Source: CAZFGK01 sp964518635 (GTDB taxonomy: Bacteria; Zixibacteria; MSB-5A5; GN15; FEB-12). Taken from it: 64,000 bases of DNA. A model generated the notes under the pieces. It saw nothing but the letters and a program-made list of their open reading frames with translations. It did no database searches and was not told the DNA's origin. The translations under genes were made by a program, and so were the position numbers. The first letter of the stretch is position 1, and every line of letters starts with the position of its first letter. Positions 16,314 to 25,177 of this stretch are shown here, in pieces. The DNA lies in the NCBI GenBank assembly GCA_964518635.1, contig CAZFGK010000015.1, positions 1 through 64,000 of the forward strand. The letters are read 5' to 3'.

Positions 16314-17315
16314 ATGCGTCATGTTGCCGTCCGTGAAGGGGAATTCACATCACTTACACTGCTCCGTTCAAAATTGCTGCAGGCAGCACGAGAATGGCTG
16401 ACCACACACGATTTTCTTGAGATCACCGTTCCGCATATCACCGGTGCAACCGGTTCATGCGAGTGGTTTCCTAATGCGATGCCGGTGACGATGTACAATC
16501 CGGAAGGGCATGATCATCCGATGTTCCTGCGTCAGACCGGTCAGCTCTATCTCGAAGCATTCACCCACGCCCACAATCGTGTCTATACCATTGGACCGTC
16601 ATTTCGTCAGGAGCGCAAAGTCACTAATCGCCACTTGTGCGAGTTTACCCTGATCGAATTTGAAGGGCGTGATTTCGAACTCGACGGCCTCATGAACAAC
16701 ATCGAGGGGATTATCAAGGCGATGTACAAGGCGGGCTCGAATCTCATCAAGATTGAAGCCCTCGGTCGCTATATCACCAAACCATTCAATCGAATCAAGT
16801 ACGCCGACGCAATCACACTTCTTCAGACCGCTGGTATCCCGATTGAACAGGGGGATGACATGGGTTCTGCTGAAGAGCTGCGCTTGTGCGAACTGCTCGA
16901 TCATCTTCCGACATTCGTCACCCACTATCCGTCCGATCCGCGTCCGAAAGAGGGGGGCGTGATCAAGTTCTTCTCGATGAAGCGGGACGGAAACGAAACA
17001 ATCTGCTGTGATCTGCTCCTGCCGGGTGTCGGTGAATCAGTTGGTGCGGCGGTGAGAGAAGGGGATTCCGATCTTTGTAAGAAGCAGTTTGAAGAATCAT
17101 ATATGATGGATCATCTGACCGAGCGCGGAATCGATCCGAAGCAGTTCGACTGGTATTTCGATGTGCTGAAAAACGGGGACGGACAGTCGGCCGGATGCGG
17201 AATCGGATTCGAGCGAGTCGTGCAGTCGATTCTCTTCCTGGATCCGAATGCATATCTGAACAGCATCAAATCAGCGGTCGAGCTTCCGCGCTCACCAGAA
17301 TTTTTGATGCCTTAA
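16314..17315 (+). CDS. asparaginyl-tRNA-synthetase paralogue without anticodon domain (AsnA/AS-AR-like)
   Basis: A 333-residue class II synthetase catalytic core. Motif 2 reads FRQERKVTNRHLCEFTLIE and motif 3 GIGFERVVQ, both intact, and LRQTGQLYLEA matches the amino-acid-site region. The N-terminal OB-fold that binds the anticodon is absent: the protein starts right at the core, while the full AsnRS at 54620 has about 110 residues before it. Such core-only paralogues are known in archaea (AS-AR), where they make free asparagine from aspartate. That activity is the most likely role here, but a role in aminoacylating something else is possible. Confidence 0.8.
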   Translation: MRHVAVREGEFTSLTLLRSKLLQAAREWLTTHDFLEITVPHITGATGSCEWFPNAMPVTMYNPEGHDHPMFLRQTGQLYLEAFTHAHNRVYTIGPSFRQERKVTNRHLCEFTLIEFEGRDFELDGLMNNIEGIIKAMYKAGSNLIKIEALGRYITKPFNRIKYADAITLLQTAGIPIEQGDDMGSAEELRLCELLDHLPTFVTHYPSDPRPKEGGVIKFFSMKRDGNETICCDLLLPGVGESVGAAVREGDSDLCKKQFEESYMMDHLTERGIDPKQFDWYFDVLKNGDGQSAGCGIGFERVVQSILFLDPNAYLNSIKSAVELPRSPEFLMP

Positions 17316-17337
17316 AAAGAACAGGGATGGGAGAGAG

Positions 17338-18126
17338 CTAGCGTTTCCGAAGCACAGGAAGGAAACGACCAGCGGCTTCGCCGAGTGAGAACGGAATTTC
17401 CTCGGCGAAGTCTCCATATTCCTCGACGATATCAAATACGCCAGACAGTTCGACCAATGCGTGAAATGTCTGATACGAGCAACGACGCAGGCGAGTCATC
17501 GAAGAGAGAGTCGATGACTCGCCGCTTTGTAGCAGCTCTATTTTATACTGAATTTCAATCTCATCAATTTCAGTAATCGGATCGTAGCGTTCTTCATTTC
17601 CCCCCCAGGTGGTCGTCACGCGCAGATCACCCCGTTCATTCGTCCATGATCGTTCTGATTCGCTTACGGGAAATGGGGAGTAGAAATCTCTCGGATGGGC
17701 AGTAGCGATCAGATAAATACCACCGGGGGTGAGCGCGTTTGCGACACTTTTGAAATGAGCGATGATATCTTCATTGGTCAGCAGATGCGCAAATCCGCAG
17801 AGAAGGGTATAGCAGCAGTCGACTTCTTCTGGCAGATCAAAATCCCGCATATCAGCGCAGATGAATGAGCAGGTATTCTGATCATTTGATCCTCGCTCTG
17901 TCGCATAGTCGATCATCTCGCGGCTGTTATCAAGGGCGAGTGATCGAATGCCTCGACGAGCGAATTCACTCGCATGATACCCCGGCCCGCAGGCGAGTTC
18001 GAGAGTGCTCCGCAATTTTCGTTTGAGATGTTTTTCTGCAATGCGAGCGATGAAATCGCATTCACCGGCAAAGTCGCGGTCATCGAAGGCGATGTCGTAG
18101 ATCTGAGGGAGAGAGTAGGGGGACAT
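17338..18126 (-). CDS. class I SAM-dependent methyltransferase
   Basis: A 262-residue methyltransferase. Motif I LELACGPGYHASEFARRG (about residues 41-58), the acidic loop after strand 2 (ALDNSREMI), FICADMRDFDLP and CYTLLCGFAHL fit the Rossmann-fold class I enzymes. The substrate is unknown. It has no clear Shine-Dalgarno, stands alone between repeat blocks, and ends convergent with the AsnRS-like gene 22 bp away. Confidence 0.8.
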   Translation of the reverse strand: MSPYSLPQIYDIAFDDRDFAGECDFIARIAEKHLKRKLRSTLELACGPGYHASEFARRGIRSLALDNSREMIDYATERGSNDQNTCSFICADMRDFDLPEEVDCCYTLLCGFAHLLTNEDIIAHFKSVANALTPGGIYLIATAHPRDFYSPFPVSESERSWTNERGDLRVTTTWGGNEERYDPITEIDEIEIQYKIELLQSGESSTLSSMTRLRRCSYQTFHALVELSGVFDIVEEYGDFAEEIPFSLGEAAGRFLPVLRKR

Positions 18127-18171
18127 GAAGGGAATATGTGGTGGAATGCAGGAGAAGTGAAGAGGATGAAA

Positions 18172-18284
18172 TCACGATTCGATCCGCTGCGGCGGATCAG
18201 CATGACAGGAATGAACCCGACTATTACTTTTTACACTACCTAAAATCTTGTCACCGTGAGCTTGTCGAAGGGTCTTCCTTCTTC
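18172..18284. repeat. palindromic repeat units near copy 2
   Basis: ATTCGATCCGCTGCGGCGGAT (about 18177-18197) belongs to the same diverged family as the unit at 15925, and TCACCGTGAGCTTGTCGAAGGGT (18251-18273) is the HPEPVEG-type palindrome with one changed base. Confidence 0.65.
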
Positions 18285-18423
18285 GGTGCCTCACTGAGAA
18301 GATTCGTGAAGCGAATCGAGCGGTGAGCTCTGGGTCTGTTTTCATTCCCGAAGTATTCAGTTTCAGAAACATGGACCGGAAACCCACCGCTGGACTCCTC
18401 CGGAGTCTGCGCAGTGGGGCACC
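18285..18423. repeat. 139-bp nested palindromic element, copy 2
   Basis: Same length and layout as the element at 15642-15780: GGTGCCTCACTG left end, GATTCG-TGAAG-CGAATC hairpin, AGCGGTGAGC left central arm, GACCGGAAACCCACCGCT right central arm (18374-18391), CTCCGGAG hairpin and CGCAGTGGGGCACC right end. Its left central arm has decayed more than in copy 1. Confidence 0.75.
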
Positions 18424-18447
18424 AAGATGTAGAAGCTGGAACCCGTA

Positions 18448-18864
18448 TCAGTGATGCGGTCCACCTGTCCCCTTGAAAAAGCTCTGTCGCGCATTAGGGT
18501 CGTCATAGAATCTGACATTCGATAAATCGATCTCAGGGAAGCAATCTTCTTCATAAAACAGATATTGCAATTCCTTCAGACGACCTTGAATGTCAAACTG
18601 TACAATAATGTCGAAGCGATTGTTCTGAGCAGTGTATCCAAACGCATCTGCCATGAAACCAATTGGTCGACTTGATTCTGCCTCACACCCTTCAATTTCA
18701 AATTCAAGATACGTATCGAAATGATTGAGTGAGACAACTCTCAAGAGAGGGATATCGAGTAAAATCTGACTGGAAAGCGGTTCTCTGACGTTTCTTGAAA
18801 AGAGTAAAAGCGTTTCGGTCTCGCGTTGATTAAGTACGCGCGATTTCTGCGGCACGTCCTCCAT
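18448..18864 (-). CDS. hypothetical protein, last gene of the membrane operon
   Basis: 138 residues, soluble, no signal peptide and no membrane segment. I do not recognise the family. The N-terminal half is charged, the middle alternates hydrophobic residues as in a beta-sheet (YLEFEIEGC; RFDIIVQFDIQGRLKEL), and the tail is polar. A GAGGTGG precedes the ATG, which lies 9 bp after the stop of the preceding membrane-protein gene, so it is probably the fifth gene of that operon. Confidence 0.6.
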   Translation of the reverse strand: MEDVPQKSRVLNQRETETLLLFSRNVREPLSSQILLDIPLLRVVSLNHFDTYLEFEIEGCEAESSRPIGFMADAFGYTAQNNRFDIIVQFDIQGRLKELQYLFYEEDCFPEIDLSNVRFYDDPNARQSFFKGTGGPHH

Positions 18865-18873
18865 CCCCCCACC

Positions 18874-19503
18874 TCACCCCGTCAATCGACCGAAACTTCC
18901 GATCCAGTCGACAATCAGGAAATAGACGCGACCTATCAAGAGTGAGATTCGCCCCATGACCGTATAGCCGAAATGTGCGCCAAATGAAATCATGATGCAC
19001 CAGATGCCGACATTCGCGGTCGCACCCAATATCCCCTTATGCTCTTTGGAAAAGTAGAAGTAGATCAAAGTCGAGATGACTCCGACAACCACGATTGTCG
19101 TGAGCAGCACATCCGGCACGCCACCGATCTTTTGCATCACCATCGTCCCCTTCATCTGCCCGAGAACATTTCCATGCAGTTCGGAAAGCACAAAAATTCC
19201 GGCAGTCGAACCCATTATGAAAGCAAGTCCGATACGAGAAAGGTACGAGTATTTGTCACTCAATCGGGAGAACATCAGAATGCCGATCACCGAAGGGATC
19301 GCCAGCATCCACTCCCCATCATTGAAGATCGGACGGTAGATCTGATCACGAATGACGGTCTCGTGAATGAGTCCCATATAATAGCCAGCCGAAATACCGG
19401 CGTAGAGATGCTCTGCAAATTTGTAAATCGGATTGTCACGATACAGGAAGCTGAATATCGCGAGGGTGAAAAAGGCCATGATCCAGATTTGAAAGAGATC
19501 CAT
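18874..19503 (-). CDS. uncharacterised multi-pass membrane protein (operon gene 4)
   Basis: 209 residues from the ATG at 19503, one base after the upstream stop. Six or so hydrophobic helices are visible (about residues 4-22, 36-50, 66-80, 90-110, 135-155, 165-190), and loops are short. The helix-rich sequence with HETVIRD near residue 45 does not match any transporter I know. It follows the 281-residue protein directly, and the tight spacing of four membrane genes suggests they form one complex. Confidence 0.7.
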   Translation of the reverse strand: MDLFQIWIMAFFTLAIFSFLYRDNPIYKFAEHLYAGISAGYYMGLIHETVIRDQIYRPIFNDGEWMLAIPSVIGILMFSRLSDKYSYLSRIGLAFIMGSTAGIFVLSELHGNVLGQMKGTMVMQKIGGVPDVLLTTIVVVGVISTLIYFYFSKEHKGILGATANVGIWCIMISFGAHFGYTVMGRISLLIGRVYFLIVDWIGSFGRLTG

Positions 19504-19504
19504 G

Positions 19505-20350
19505 CTAGCTCCGAATCCCTTTTTCTGCGTCAAGGCGACGACCGACGAAGTAGCCGATATTCCCAATCAGGACGAGGAAGATAATCAGGAAGTGGACAAT
19601 CGACTGCGCCCCCATCCCGGTGATAGCGAGTCCGGGTTTGCCGACGAGCTTTTCATATTCCGCTGCCCCCTTCATGCCGCCAAGCAATCCGTCTAATTGT
19701 CCCGCCGCGAAGTAGGCATACTGCTTTGGAGCCATCACTGCTGTTACACCAGCGGACATCGGGATGCTGTACTGTGCGCGGACAATCGAAATCCAATAGT
19801 CGATGACTCCGTTGTCAGCTATCACGACGATGTACTTCACATCATTGTAGCTTTTCACTGACTGCATGAGCGGCAACTGTGCGAGTGGAGTACCTGAATT
19901 GTCTGCCGGATAGATCGATTCGATTGAGGTTCCCATCCCGCGCAATACAGAGACGTAATTTGGTTTGTAGCCAAGATTCACGAAATCAACGCCGTAGGTC
20001 TTATTGTATTGAGCTGCCAAATCACGAGTTACTCGCTCGGCGACTGATGGCCCACCGAAAGGAATAGTACTGACCGTGACGATCTTGCAATTCTTGCGCC
20101 ACAACTGATGCAGGACGGCTCGTGACATTGGCTCAGTTTCAGCGAGGGCTTGTGCATACATGTCGAAGGTAAGAAGCACATTGGAGCCATCCGGCAACGC
20201 TTCGACTGCGTCATACATTTTCTGTGCTTCAGGAGTGACTCGCATCGGGAAATCTGTGGGAAAGAGAAATGGAATGATGACTGCCGCGGCGACCATCAGA
20301 AAGACCACCTTGCGGTCGATCTTTGATAATTTCGCGAGCAATACCATCAT
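19505..20350 (-). CDS. uncharacterised membrane-anchored protein with large soluble domain (operon gene 3)
   Basis: 281 residues. One N-terminal helix (about 14-31, after a positive start) and one C-terminal helix (about 248-268) bracket a soluble domain of some 210 residues that would lie outside the cytoplasm if the N-terminus is in. The domain has alternating strand/helix character (NVLLTFDMYAQAL; KYIVVIADNGVIDYW) and a glycine-rich end GQLDGLLGGMKGAAEYE before the last helix. I know no function. Start codons at 20350 and 20347 are both ATG; the upstream stop is 3 bp away. Confidence 0.7.
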   Translation of the reverse strand: MMVLLAKLSKIDRKVVFLMVAAAVIIPFLFPTDFPMRVTPEAQKMYDAVEALPDGSNVLLTFDMYAQALAETEPMSRAVLHQLWRKNCKIVTVSTIPFGGPSVAERVTRDLAAQYNKTYGVDFVNLGYKPNYVSVLRGMGTSIESIYPADNSGTPLAQLPLMQSVKSYNDVKYIVVIADNGVIDYWISIVRAQYSIPMSAGVTAVMAPKQYAYFAAGQLDGLLGGMKGAAEYEKLVGKPGLAITGMGAQSIVHFLIIFLVLIGNIGYFVGRRLDAEKGIRS

Positions 20351-20353
20351 GAC

Positions 20354-21022
20354 CTAGTTCCGCCCCAGATAGGTACGCTCGATACCGAGGAGAATGCGCA
20401 GTGACATCGTCGCTGCTCCAAGTGCTGCGCCGATGATAATTCCACGCTGCACCGCCATATTGAAACCATTCATGACATAGCTATTGATCAGTTCGGGGAG
20501 TGGATCGGCGATACTGCGCAGGAACGCCTCCCCCATCGGCACTCGCCAGAGCATCACAAGGGCGGCAGTACAGAGTAAGATCGTCGCCTGCGCCGAACGA
20601 GCACGGAATGCACGATAGGCGGCACTCGCGATATAGAAAGCAAGCAGCGCGAACATCGTCGCTGCCATCGGTGTGCTCACATTGACAAACATCCAGTCAT
20701 AGATCGATCCCGGATCACGCCCAAAGAGATTTCCACCCATACTGCGAGGGATAATCGCCGGAATTGCGAGAAGAAGAACGCCAATAACCGTAACGAGGTT
20801 ATATCCCCAGCCGGTACGTTTCGAACTGACTGCTTTCCAGTTAATGCGAAAGATCGAGACCGCTCCGAGGAGCAATGAGAAACCACCGATGATCGTTGCC
20901 CAGATCAGGAATTCCTGCGAGATGATACTCAGCCAGTTTTCCCCTTCAGGAGCAAAGAAGGCGAGGACCATGATCAGTCCCGAAACAAAGGCAATGATGA
21001 GAGGGATTGTTTTTTTCAGCAT
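20354..21022 (-). CDS. uncharacterised multi-pass membrane protein (operon gene 2)
   Basis: 222 residues from the ATG at 21022, which follows the upstream TAG at once. About five hydrophobic segments: 7-24, 40-60, 75-92, 115-138 and 150-162, with a final amphipathic stretch from 190. No charged motif or cofactor site typical of a known enzyme stands out. Together with genes 1, 3 and 4 it makes a compact membrane-protein operon. Confidence 0.7.
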   Translation of the reverse strand: MLKKTIPLIIAFVSGLIMVLAFFAPEGENWLSIISQEFLIWATIIGGFSLLLGAVSIFRINWKAVSSKRTGWGYNLVTVIGVLLLAIPAIIPRSMGGNLFGRDPGSIYDWMFVNVSTPMAATMFALLAFYIASAAYRAFRARSAQATILLCTAALVMLWRVPMGEAFLRSIADPLPELINSYVMNGFNMAVQRGIIIGAALGAATMSLRILLGIERTYLGRN

Positions 21023-21024
21023 CA

Positions 21025-21984
21025 CTAGATGTTCTTAAAAATATCGACGTACCAATTGTTATCGCCGGTTGCCAGAAGAAGGACACCAATGAGTATGGCA
21101 ATTTCGATCAGCACTTTCATGAAATCCTGCCCTTTGAGTCCACCGAGCATGAGAGGTTCATGCGACAAATAGGCGGACGCAGCATAGAGTTCTTCCCCCA
21201 TGAGGGCGTAGTCGCAGGCGGCGATAAAAAATGGAATCTGTTCCGGTCGCGCGGTTCCGGCGATCTGAATTGATCCAGCGGCGTTTCCTGTTTCGGCAAG
21301 AATCAGTGACTCGGCGGCAAAGTAGCCCATGAAGATATTCGCAGCAGGGCGTTCACGAGTCATGATGCCATTCACTGCCGCGGCGTAGGCCATCTGTTCT
21401 CCGGCGACATAGCGGACGGAATCCTTGTTGTACGAATCGGGCTTTCCTGCTTCGGCGTACGAATTTTGCACGACTTCCTGACAGGCGGCAAGAACGAGAG
21501 GATAGCGAAGCGGAACAATCAGGGGAGTTTCATACTGTGCGGTGATCTTTGCAACGCGACCTAAGATCGACACGCCGGCAATAGTCTCGATCTCATCTAA
21601 TTCCTGCAAGCCGGGAATAAAGAGAACCGGGCGACCCATTTCGGTCGCGCGACCGACTGCCTCTTCGATTGCATCTAGTCCGGCGATTTTTCGAATGAAG
21701 AGATTCTTCCCCTGACGTGCCCAGGCGGTATAAAGCATTACTACCGCCGAAAACAGAACCAACAGAATCAAAGCATTGGTTCGTTCAGTACGAAACCAGG
21801 CATCGATACCGGTTTTTGCGACTGCCGTGCTGTCTTGTGCGTGAATCAGAGTCGGGAAGATGCTGAGAAATAGAATGAATAGAGAAGCAACGAAGAGAGT
21901 CGATGCAATTGAAGACGTCTGTCGAGAAGTGAATCGATTCTCTTGCACGAACGAGAATATGTTCTCCCTGTAAGCGATTGTCAA
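21025..21984 (-). CDS. membrane protein, probably DUF6754 family (operon gene 1)
   Basis: Up to 319 residues. A signal-anchor (ending LIHAQDS near 50) and a second helix (about 68-88) precede a conserved soluble domain beginning FIRKIAGLDAIEEAVGRAT and GRPVLFIPG, and a last helix lies near 287-306. From memory this resembles the uncharacterised DUF6754 family; I could not check. The longest frame starts at TTG (21984), but that TTG is also the -35 box of a promoter, so the GTG at 21948 may be the real start. It leads the unassigned operon that ends at 18448. Confidence 0.7.
   Translation of the reverse strand: MTIAYRENIFSFVQENRFTSRQTSSIASTLFVASLFILFLSIFPTLIHAQDSTAVAKTGIDAWFRTERTNALILLVLFSAVVMLYTAWARQGKNLFIRKIAGLDAIEEAVGRATEMGRPVLFIPGLQELDEIETIAGVSILGRVAKITAQYETPLIVPLRYPLVLAACQEVVQNSYAEAGKPDSYNKDSVRYVAGEQMAYAAAVNGIMTRERPAANIFMGYFAAESLILAETGNAAGSIQIAGTARPEQIPFFIAACDYALMGEELYAASAYLSHEPLMLGGLKGQDFMKVLIEIAILIGVLLLATGDNNWYVDIFKNI
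21956..21984 (-). promoter_or_regulatory. promoter candidate of the unassigned membrane operon
   Basis: On the minus strand TTGACA (21984-21979), 17-bp spacer, CATATT (21961-21956). It lies just past the terminator of the isomerase gene, so the membrane operon would be transcribed separately from it. Confidence 0.5.
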
Positions 21985-22029
21985 TCGGACAGATCGGCGG
22001 GCGCACCGTCTGCGTGTCGAAGTATTGGC

Positions 22030-22059
22030 AAAAGAAAACGGCCAGTAGATACTGGCCGT
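22030..22059 (-). terminator. terminator of the isomerase gene
   Basis: Perfect 10-bp stem ACGGCCAGTA / TACTGGCCGT with a 2-nt centre; read on the minus strand it is followed by TTTTCTTTT. It lies between the isomerase stop and the membrane operon. Confidence 0.88.
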
Positions 22060-22083
22060 TCGTCGATAATCTGATTAAAGAAA

Positions 22084-23148
22084 CTACGCGAGTTGCTTCT
22101 TGAGCGTCTCAATCGCCGCGACCGGAGTCGGGTCGACTTTCTGCGCAATGGCGAGGTAGTAGCTAACGAAGTCACCGATCTGAACCAGTGACATCATCCG
22201 TTCCAGCGGAGTCGAGCCGGTGCTCTTGATATCATAGACCGGCACGCCCTGTTGCTGAATCAGTCCGCGAACGATTTCCATTCGCTTGGTGATTTTCGGG
22301 TGGTCATCGGCATCATGCAACTGTACTACCGCAAGTTTATCCTTCATCGGCTGAATCAATTCATTCCAGCCGACCAGTTCATTGTGATTGAATTCCGCAA
22401 ACTGATTGGCGAAGGCAAGGGATTTCCCGTTTTCGCAGAGCTGCCCTTTCCAGCGAGTCGCAACCACATCAGTCATCGTCGCGCCGCCATAGACTACCGG
22501 AATTCTACCGGCAAGTTTCTGAGCGAGCATCTTGGCGGCGTTTTTCTCAACCGGAAGATCTTCGATGTATTTCGAACGCTCACGCTTGAGCAATTCAATC
22601 GTCGCGGGGAGCTGTTTCATGATCCCTTTGGCAAAGCCAGCGATGTCCATCAAATAGAGAATCGGAATCATGGCATAGCCAAGTGCCGCGCGTGGCTGCA
22701 TGCCGGAGGGTAACAGCAGGCAGGGGATATCATTGAGTGAGGCGACTTCACGGAGCATCCCGCCGGTGGTCATGGCGACCATCAGTGCTTTCCGACCGAG
22801 GGCATCATCGACGGCGGCAAGGGTCTCTTCGGTGTTGCCGCTGTACGAAGATGCGATCACCAGGGAGTCGTCATCGACATATTCCGGCAGGGCATAATGC
22901 CGCACCACCTGAAACGGGATCTGAATCTTCGATGCAAGCAGTGATCGGACGAGATCCCCACCAATGGCGGAACCACCCATGCCGATGACGACGATATTCC
23001 CGACGCCGGCCAGTTCGGAGGAAGTGATCTTCCAGCCGGAGGCGATTTTCTGGGCATCGGCAAGCTGCTCGGGAAAGTCGAAGATCCGGTTGTACATATT
23101 CCCCGGGTCGAGAGCGCGAATGTCGGTCACATTATCGAGCGTAGCCAA
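22084..23148 (-). CDS. bifunctional phosphoglucose/phosphomannose isomerase
   Basis: 354 residues with tandem SIS domains. VVIGMGGSAIGGDLVRSLL (near 53-71) and VIASSYSGNTEETLAA (near 96-111) are the sugar-phosphate binding loops, and the C-terminal domain has the WNELIQP and VRGLI segments of the archaeal/bacterial PGI/PMI family that interconverts glucose-6-P or mannose-6-P with fructose-6-P. The start is TTG at 23148 with AAAGGA 7 bp upstream. It follows enzyme I by 66 bp and probably shares its transcript. Confidence 0.85.
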   Translation of the reverse strand: MATLDNVTDIRALDPGNMYNRIFDFPEQLADAQKIASGWKITSSELAGVGNIVVIGMGGSAIGGDLVRSLLASKIQIPFQVVRHYALPEYVDDDSLVIASSYSGNTEETLAAVDDALGRKALMVAMTTGGMLREVASLNDIPCLLLPSGMQPRAALGYAMIPILYLMDIAGFAKGIMKQLPATIELLKRERSKYIEDLPVEKNAAKMLAQKLAGRIPVVYGGATMTDVVATRWKGQLCENGKSLAFANQFAEFNHNELVGWNELIQPMKDKLAVVQLHDADDHPKITKRMEIVRGLIQQQGVPVYDIKSTGSTPLERMMSLVQIGDFVSYYLAIAQKVDPTPVAAIETLKKQLA

Positions 23149-23214
23149 GTCGAGTCCTTTCGAGACGTATCACGTCCGGTCTGCCGATAGGGTTCGGCGT
23201 TGCTTGAGCTTCTG

Positions 23215-24966
23215 CTAATCCAGAGTGTTCTGGAACGCCTGAAGCCGTCGTAGAACCGCCGAGGCGGTAGAAATGCCCAGCGAGTCGGAAACAAGGGCGC
23301 GGGAGGTCGCAATGTCAATTTTTTTGATGAGTTTGACGGCATCAAAGATTCGGGCCGGATGCATCGAAAATTCACGAACTCCCATCCCAATCAGCAGCGG
23401 AAGGGCCAAAACATCCCCTGCCAGCTCCCCGCAGACACAGACTGGCTTCCCGTGCTCCATCGCTTTTCGGTTCACACGCTCCAACAAAGCGAGCAATGAG
23501 GGGTGGAGGGGGTTGTACAACGATGCGACCCGGACATTATTCCGGTCGGCAGCAAGCACATATTGAGTCAGGTCATTGGTGCCAATCGCGATGAAATCGA
23601 CGAGAGGCAGAATCTGCCCAATACTGATCGCTGCCGAGGGGACTTCGATCATCACGCCGACTTTTATCCCCTCATCGAATGCAACCCGTTCCTTTTTCAG
23701 GTCAGTCATCCCCTGACGAATCAGTTTTCGGACCAGTTCAACTTCGTAGGCATCGGTGATCATCGGAATCAGTATGCGAACATTACGTCGAGAGGAAGCC
23801 CGCAAAATCGCGCGAATCTGTGCGAGGAAAATCTCCGGCAGAGCGAGCATCGGGCGAATTCCGCGCCAGCCGAGAGCAGGATTCTCTTCATCCTGCGCAA
23901 ATGCCTCTTTGCCGAGGGCATCGGCAGGCATTTTATCTGAGCCGAGGTCGAATGTGCGGAGAACGACATAGCTGCTTGCATAAGTCTCAGCGATTTCACG
24001 ATAGCGCTCAGTCTGGGCACGCTCATCCGGAAACTCCCCCGCTTCGAGATAGAGAAATTCTGTTCGAAACAATCCGACCGGCACATTTCTCTCAGAGAGA
24101 ATTTCGTCGACGGTTCCCGGTAATTCCAGATTTGCAGCGACGGTGATCACGGTTCCATCCGCGGTGCGAGGCGGAAATGAGAGGGTGCGAAGCTTGGTAA
24201 CCAGCGCGGCGCCGAGACGTTTGCGCTGTTTGGTATATTCCGTCCATTCGGTATCGGTCGGGTGAATGATCACCTGATCGGCGGGGCCGTCGATGATCAG
24301 TCGCGATCCTTCCGGAATAGATGTCCACGACGACCCGATCACGAGAGAGGGCATCATGAGAGAGCGTGCAATCAACGCCATGTGGGAGTTTTTCCCCCCC
24401 TCTCCGCACACAAATCCGACCGCTTTTCGATTCCGAAAAATGAGAACATCGGACGGCGAAAATGAGGGCCCGACTAAAATCTGCTGACCAGTAAATGGAG
24501 TTTCCGGTTGTTCCTCTTTACCAATCAGATGAGCGAGTACCCGCTGCGCGACTGATTCGATATCGATAGCCATCTGCTGGAGATAGGTGTCGCTGGCATG
24601 TTTGAGCGGAACAATCGCTTCCTGTACCTGATGGGCATAGACCGAAGCGGCATTCTTGCGACGGTCGGTGATCTCCCGCTTCACTTCGTTGAGAAACTGG
24701 GCATCCCCGGCGATCATAAGCTGGGCATCGAAGATTTTGACCACCGGCCCCCCCATTTTACGGGCGGCAGAATGACGCAGAGCGGTCAGTTCGTCGATAG
24801 TGCGGGTCACTGCCCGATCAAGTAAGGCGAGCTCATCACTGACCTTCTGCGGCGCAATCGAAAGCTCCGGAATCTCGAACTCGGTCGATGCCACAATATG
24901 GCAGGTACCGAGAGTGATGCCGGATGAGATGGTCTGTCCGCGAAGTACGCGCCGTTTTTCGGGCAT
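23215..24966 (-). CDS. ptsI: phosphoenolpyruvate-protein phosphotransferase, PTS enzyme I
   Basis: 583 residues, normal for enzyme I, which moves phosphate from PEP to HPr. The phosphohistidine loop reads GGKNSHMALIARSLMMPSLV, in place of the commoner GGRTSH; the PEP-binding GTNDLTQYVLAADRNN and the catalytic CGELAGD are intact. No HPr, EIIA or sugar permease is seen in the window, so the downstream partner (nutrient uptake or regulatory PTS) is unknown. Starts at ATG 24966 with AGGACC upstream. Confidence 0.93.
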   Translation of the reverse strand: MPEKRRVLRGQTISSGITLGTCHIVASTEFEIPELSIAPQKVSDELALLDRAVTRTIDELTALRHSAARKMGGPVVKIFDAQLMIAGDAQFLNEVKREITDRRKNAASVYAHQVQEAIVPLKHASDTYLQQMAIDIESVAQRVLAHLIGKEEQPETPFTGQQILVGPSFSPSDVLIFRNRKAVGFVCGEGGKNSHMALIARSLMMPSLVIGSSWTSIPEGSRLIIDGPADQVIIHPTDTEWTEYTKQRKRLGAALVTKLRTLSFPPRTADGTVITVAANLELPGTVDEILSERNVPVGLFRTEFLYLEAGEFPDERAQTERYREIAETYASSYVVLRTFDLGSDKMPADALGKEAFAQDEENPALGWRGIRPMLALPEIFLAQIRAILRASSRRNVRILIPMITDAYEVELVRKLIRQGMTDLKKERVAFDEGIKVGVMIEVPSAAISIGQILPLVDFIAIGTNDLTQYVLAADRNNVRVASLYNPLHPSLLALLERVNRKAMEHGKPVCVCGELAGDVLALPLLIGMGVREFSMHPARIFDAVKLIKKIDIATSRALVSDSLGISTASAVLRRLQAFQNTLD

Positions 24967-25177
24967 GTGAGCCGTGGTCCTCCAGATGTTTCAGAGTGAA
25001 TAACCGCATTTGCGCCCGTTCCGGCAATCTTGAAGATGGGGGAATTGAGGGCTGATTCGGACCCGTTCTTGTACGGTTTGCGAAAATATTGTTCAGTTGG
25101 CGAAGGATTCCAGACGATTCCCCCCTGAAATGCGTATAGGGTGAAAAGAACGACATCCCTTTCAAGGAGTGCCTCAC

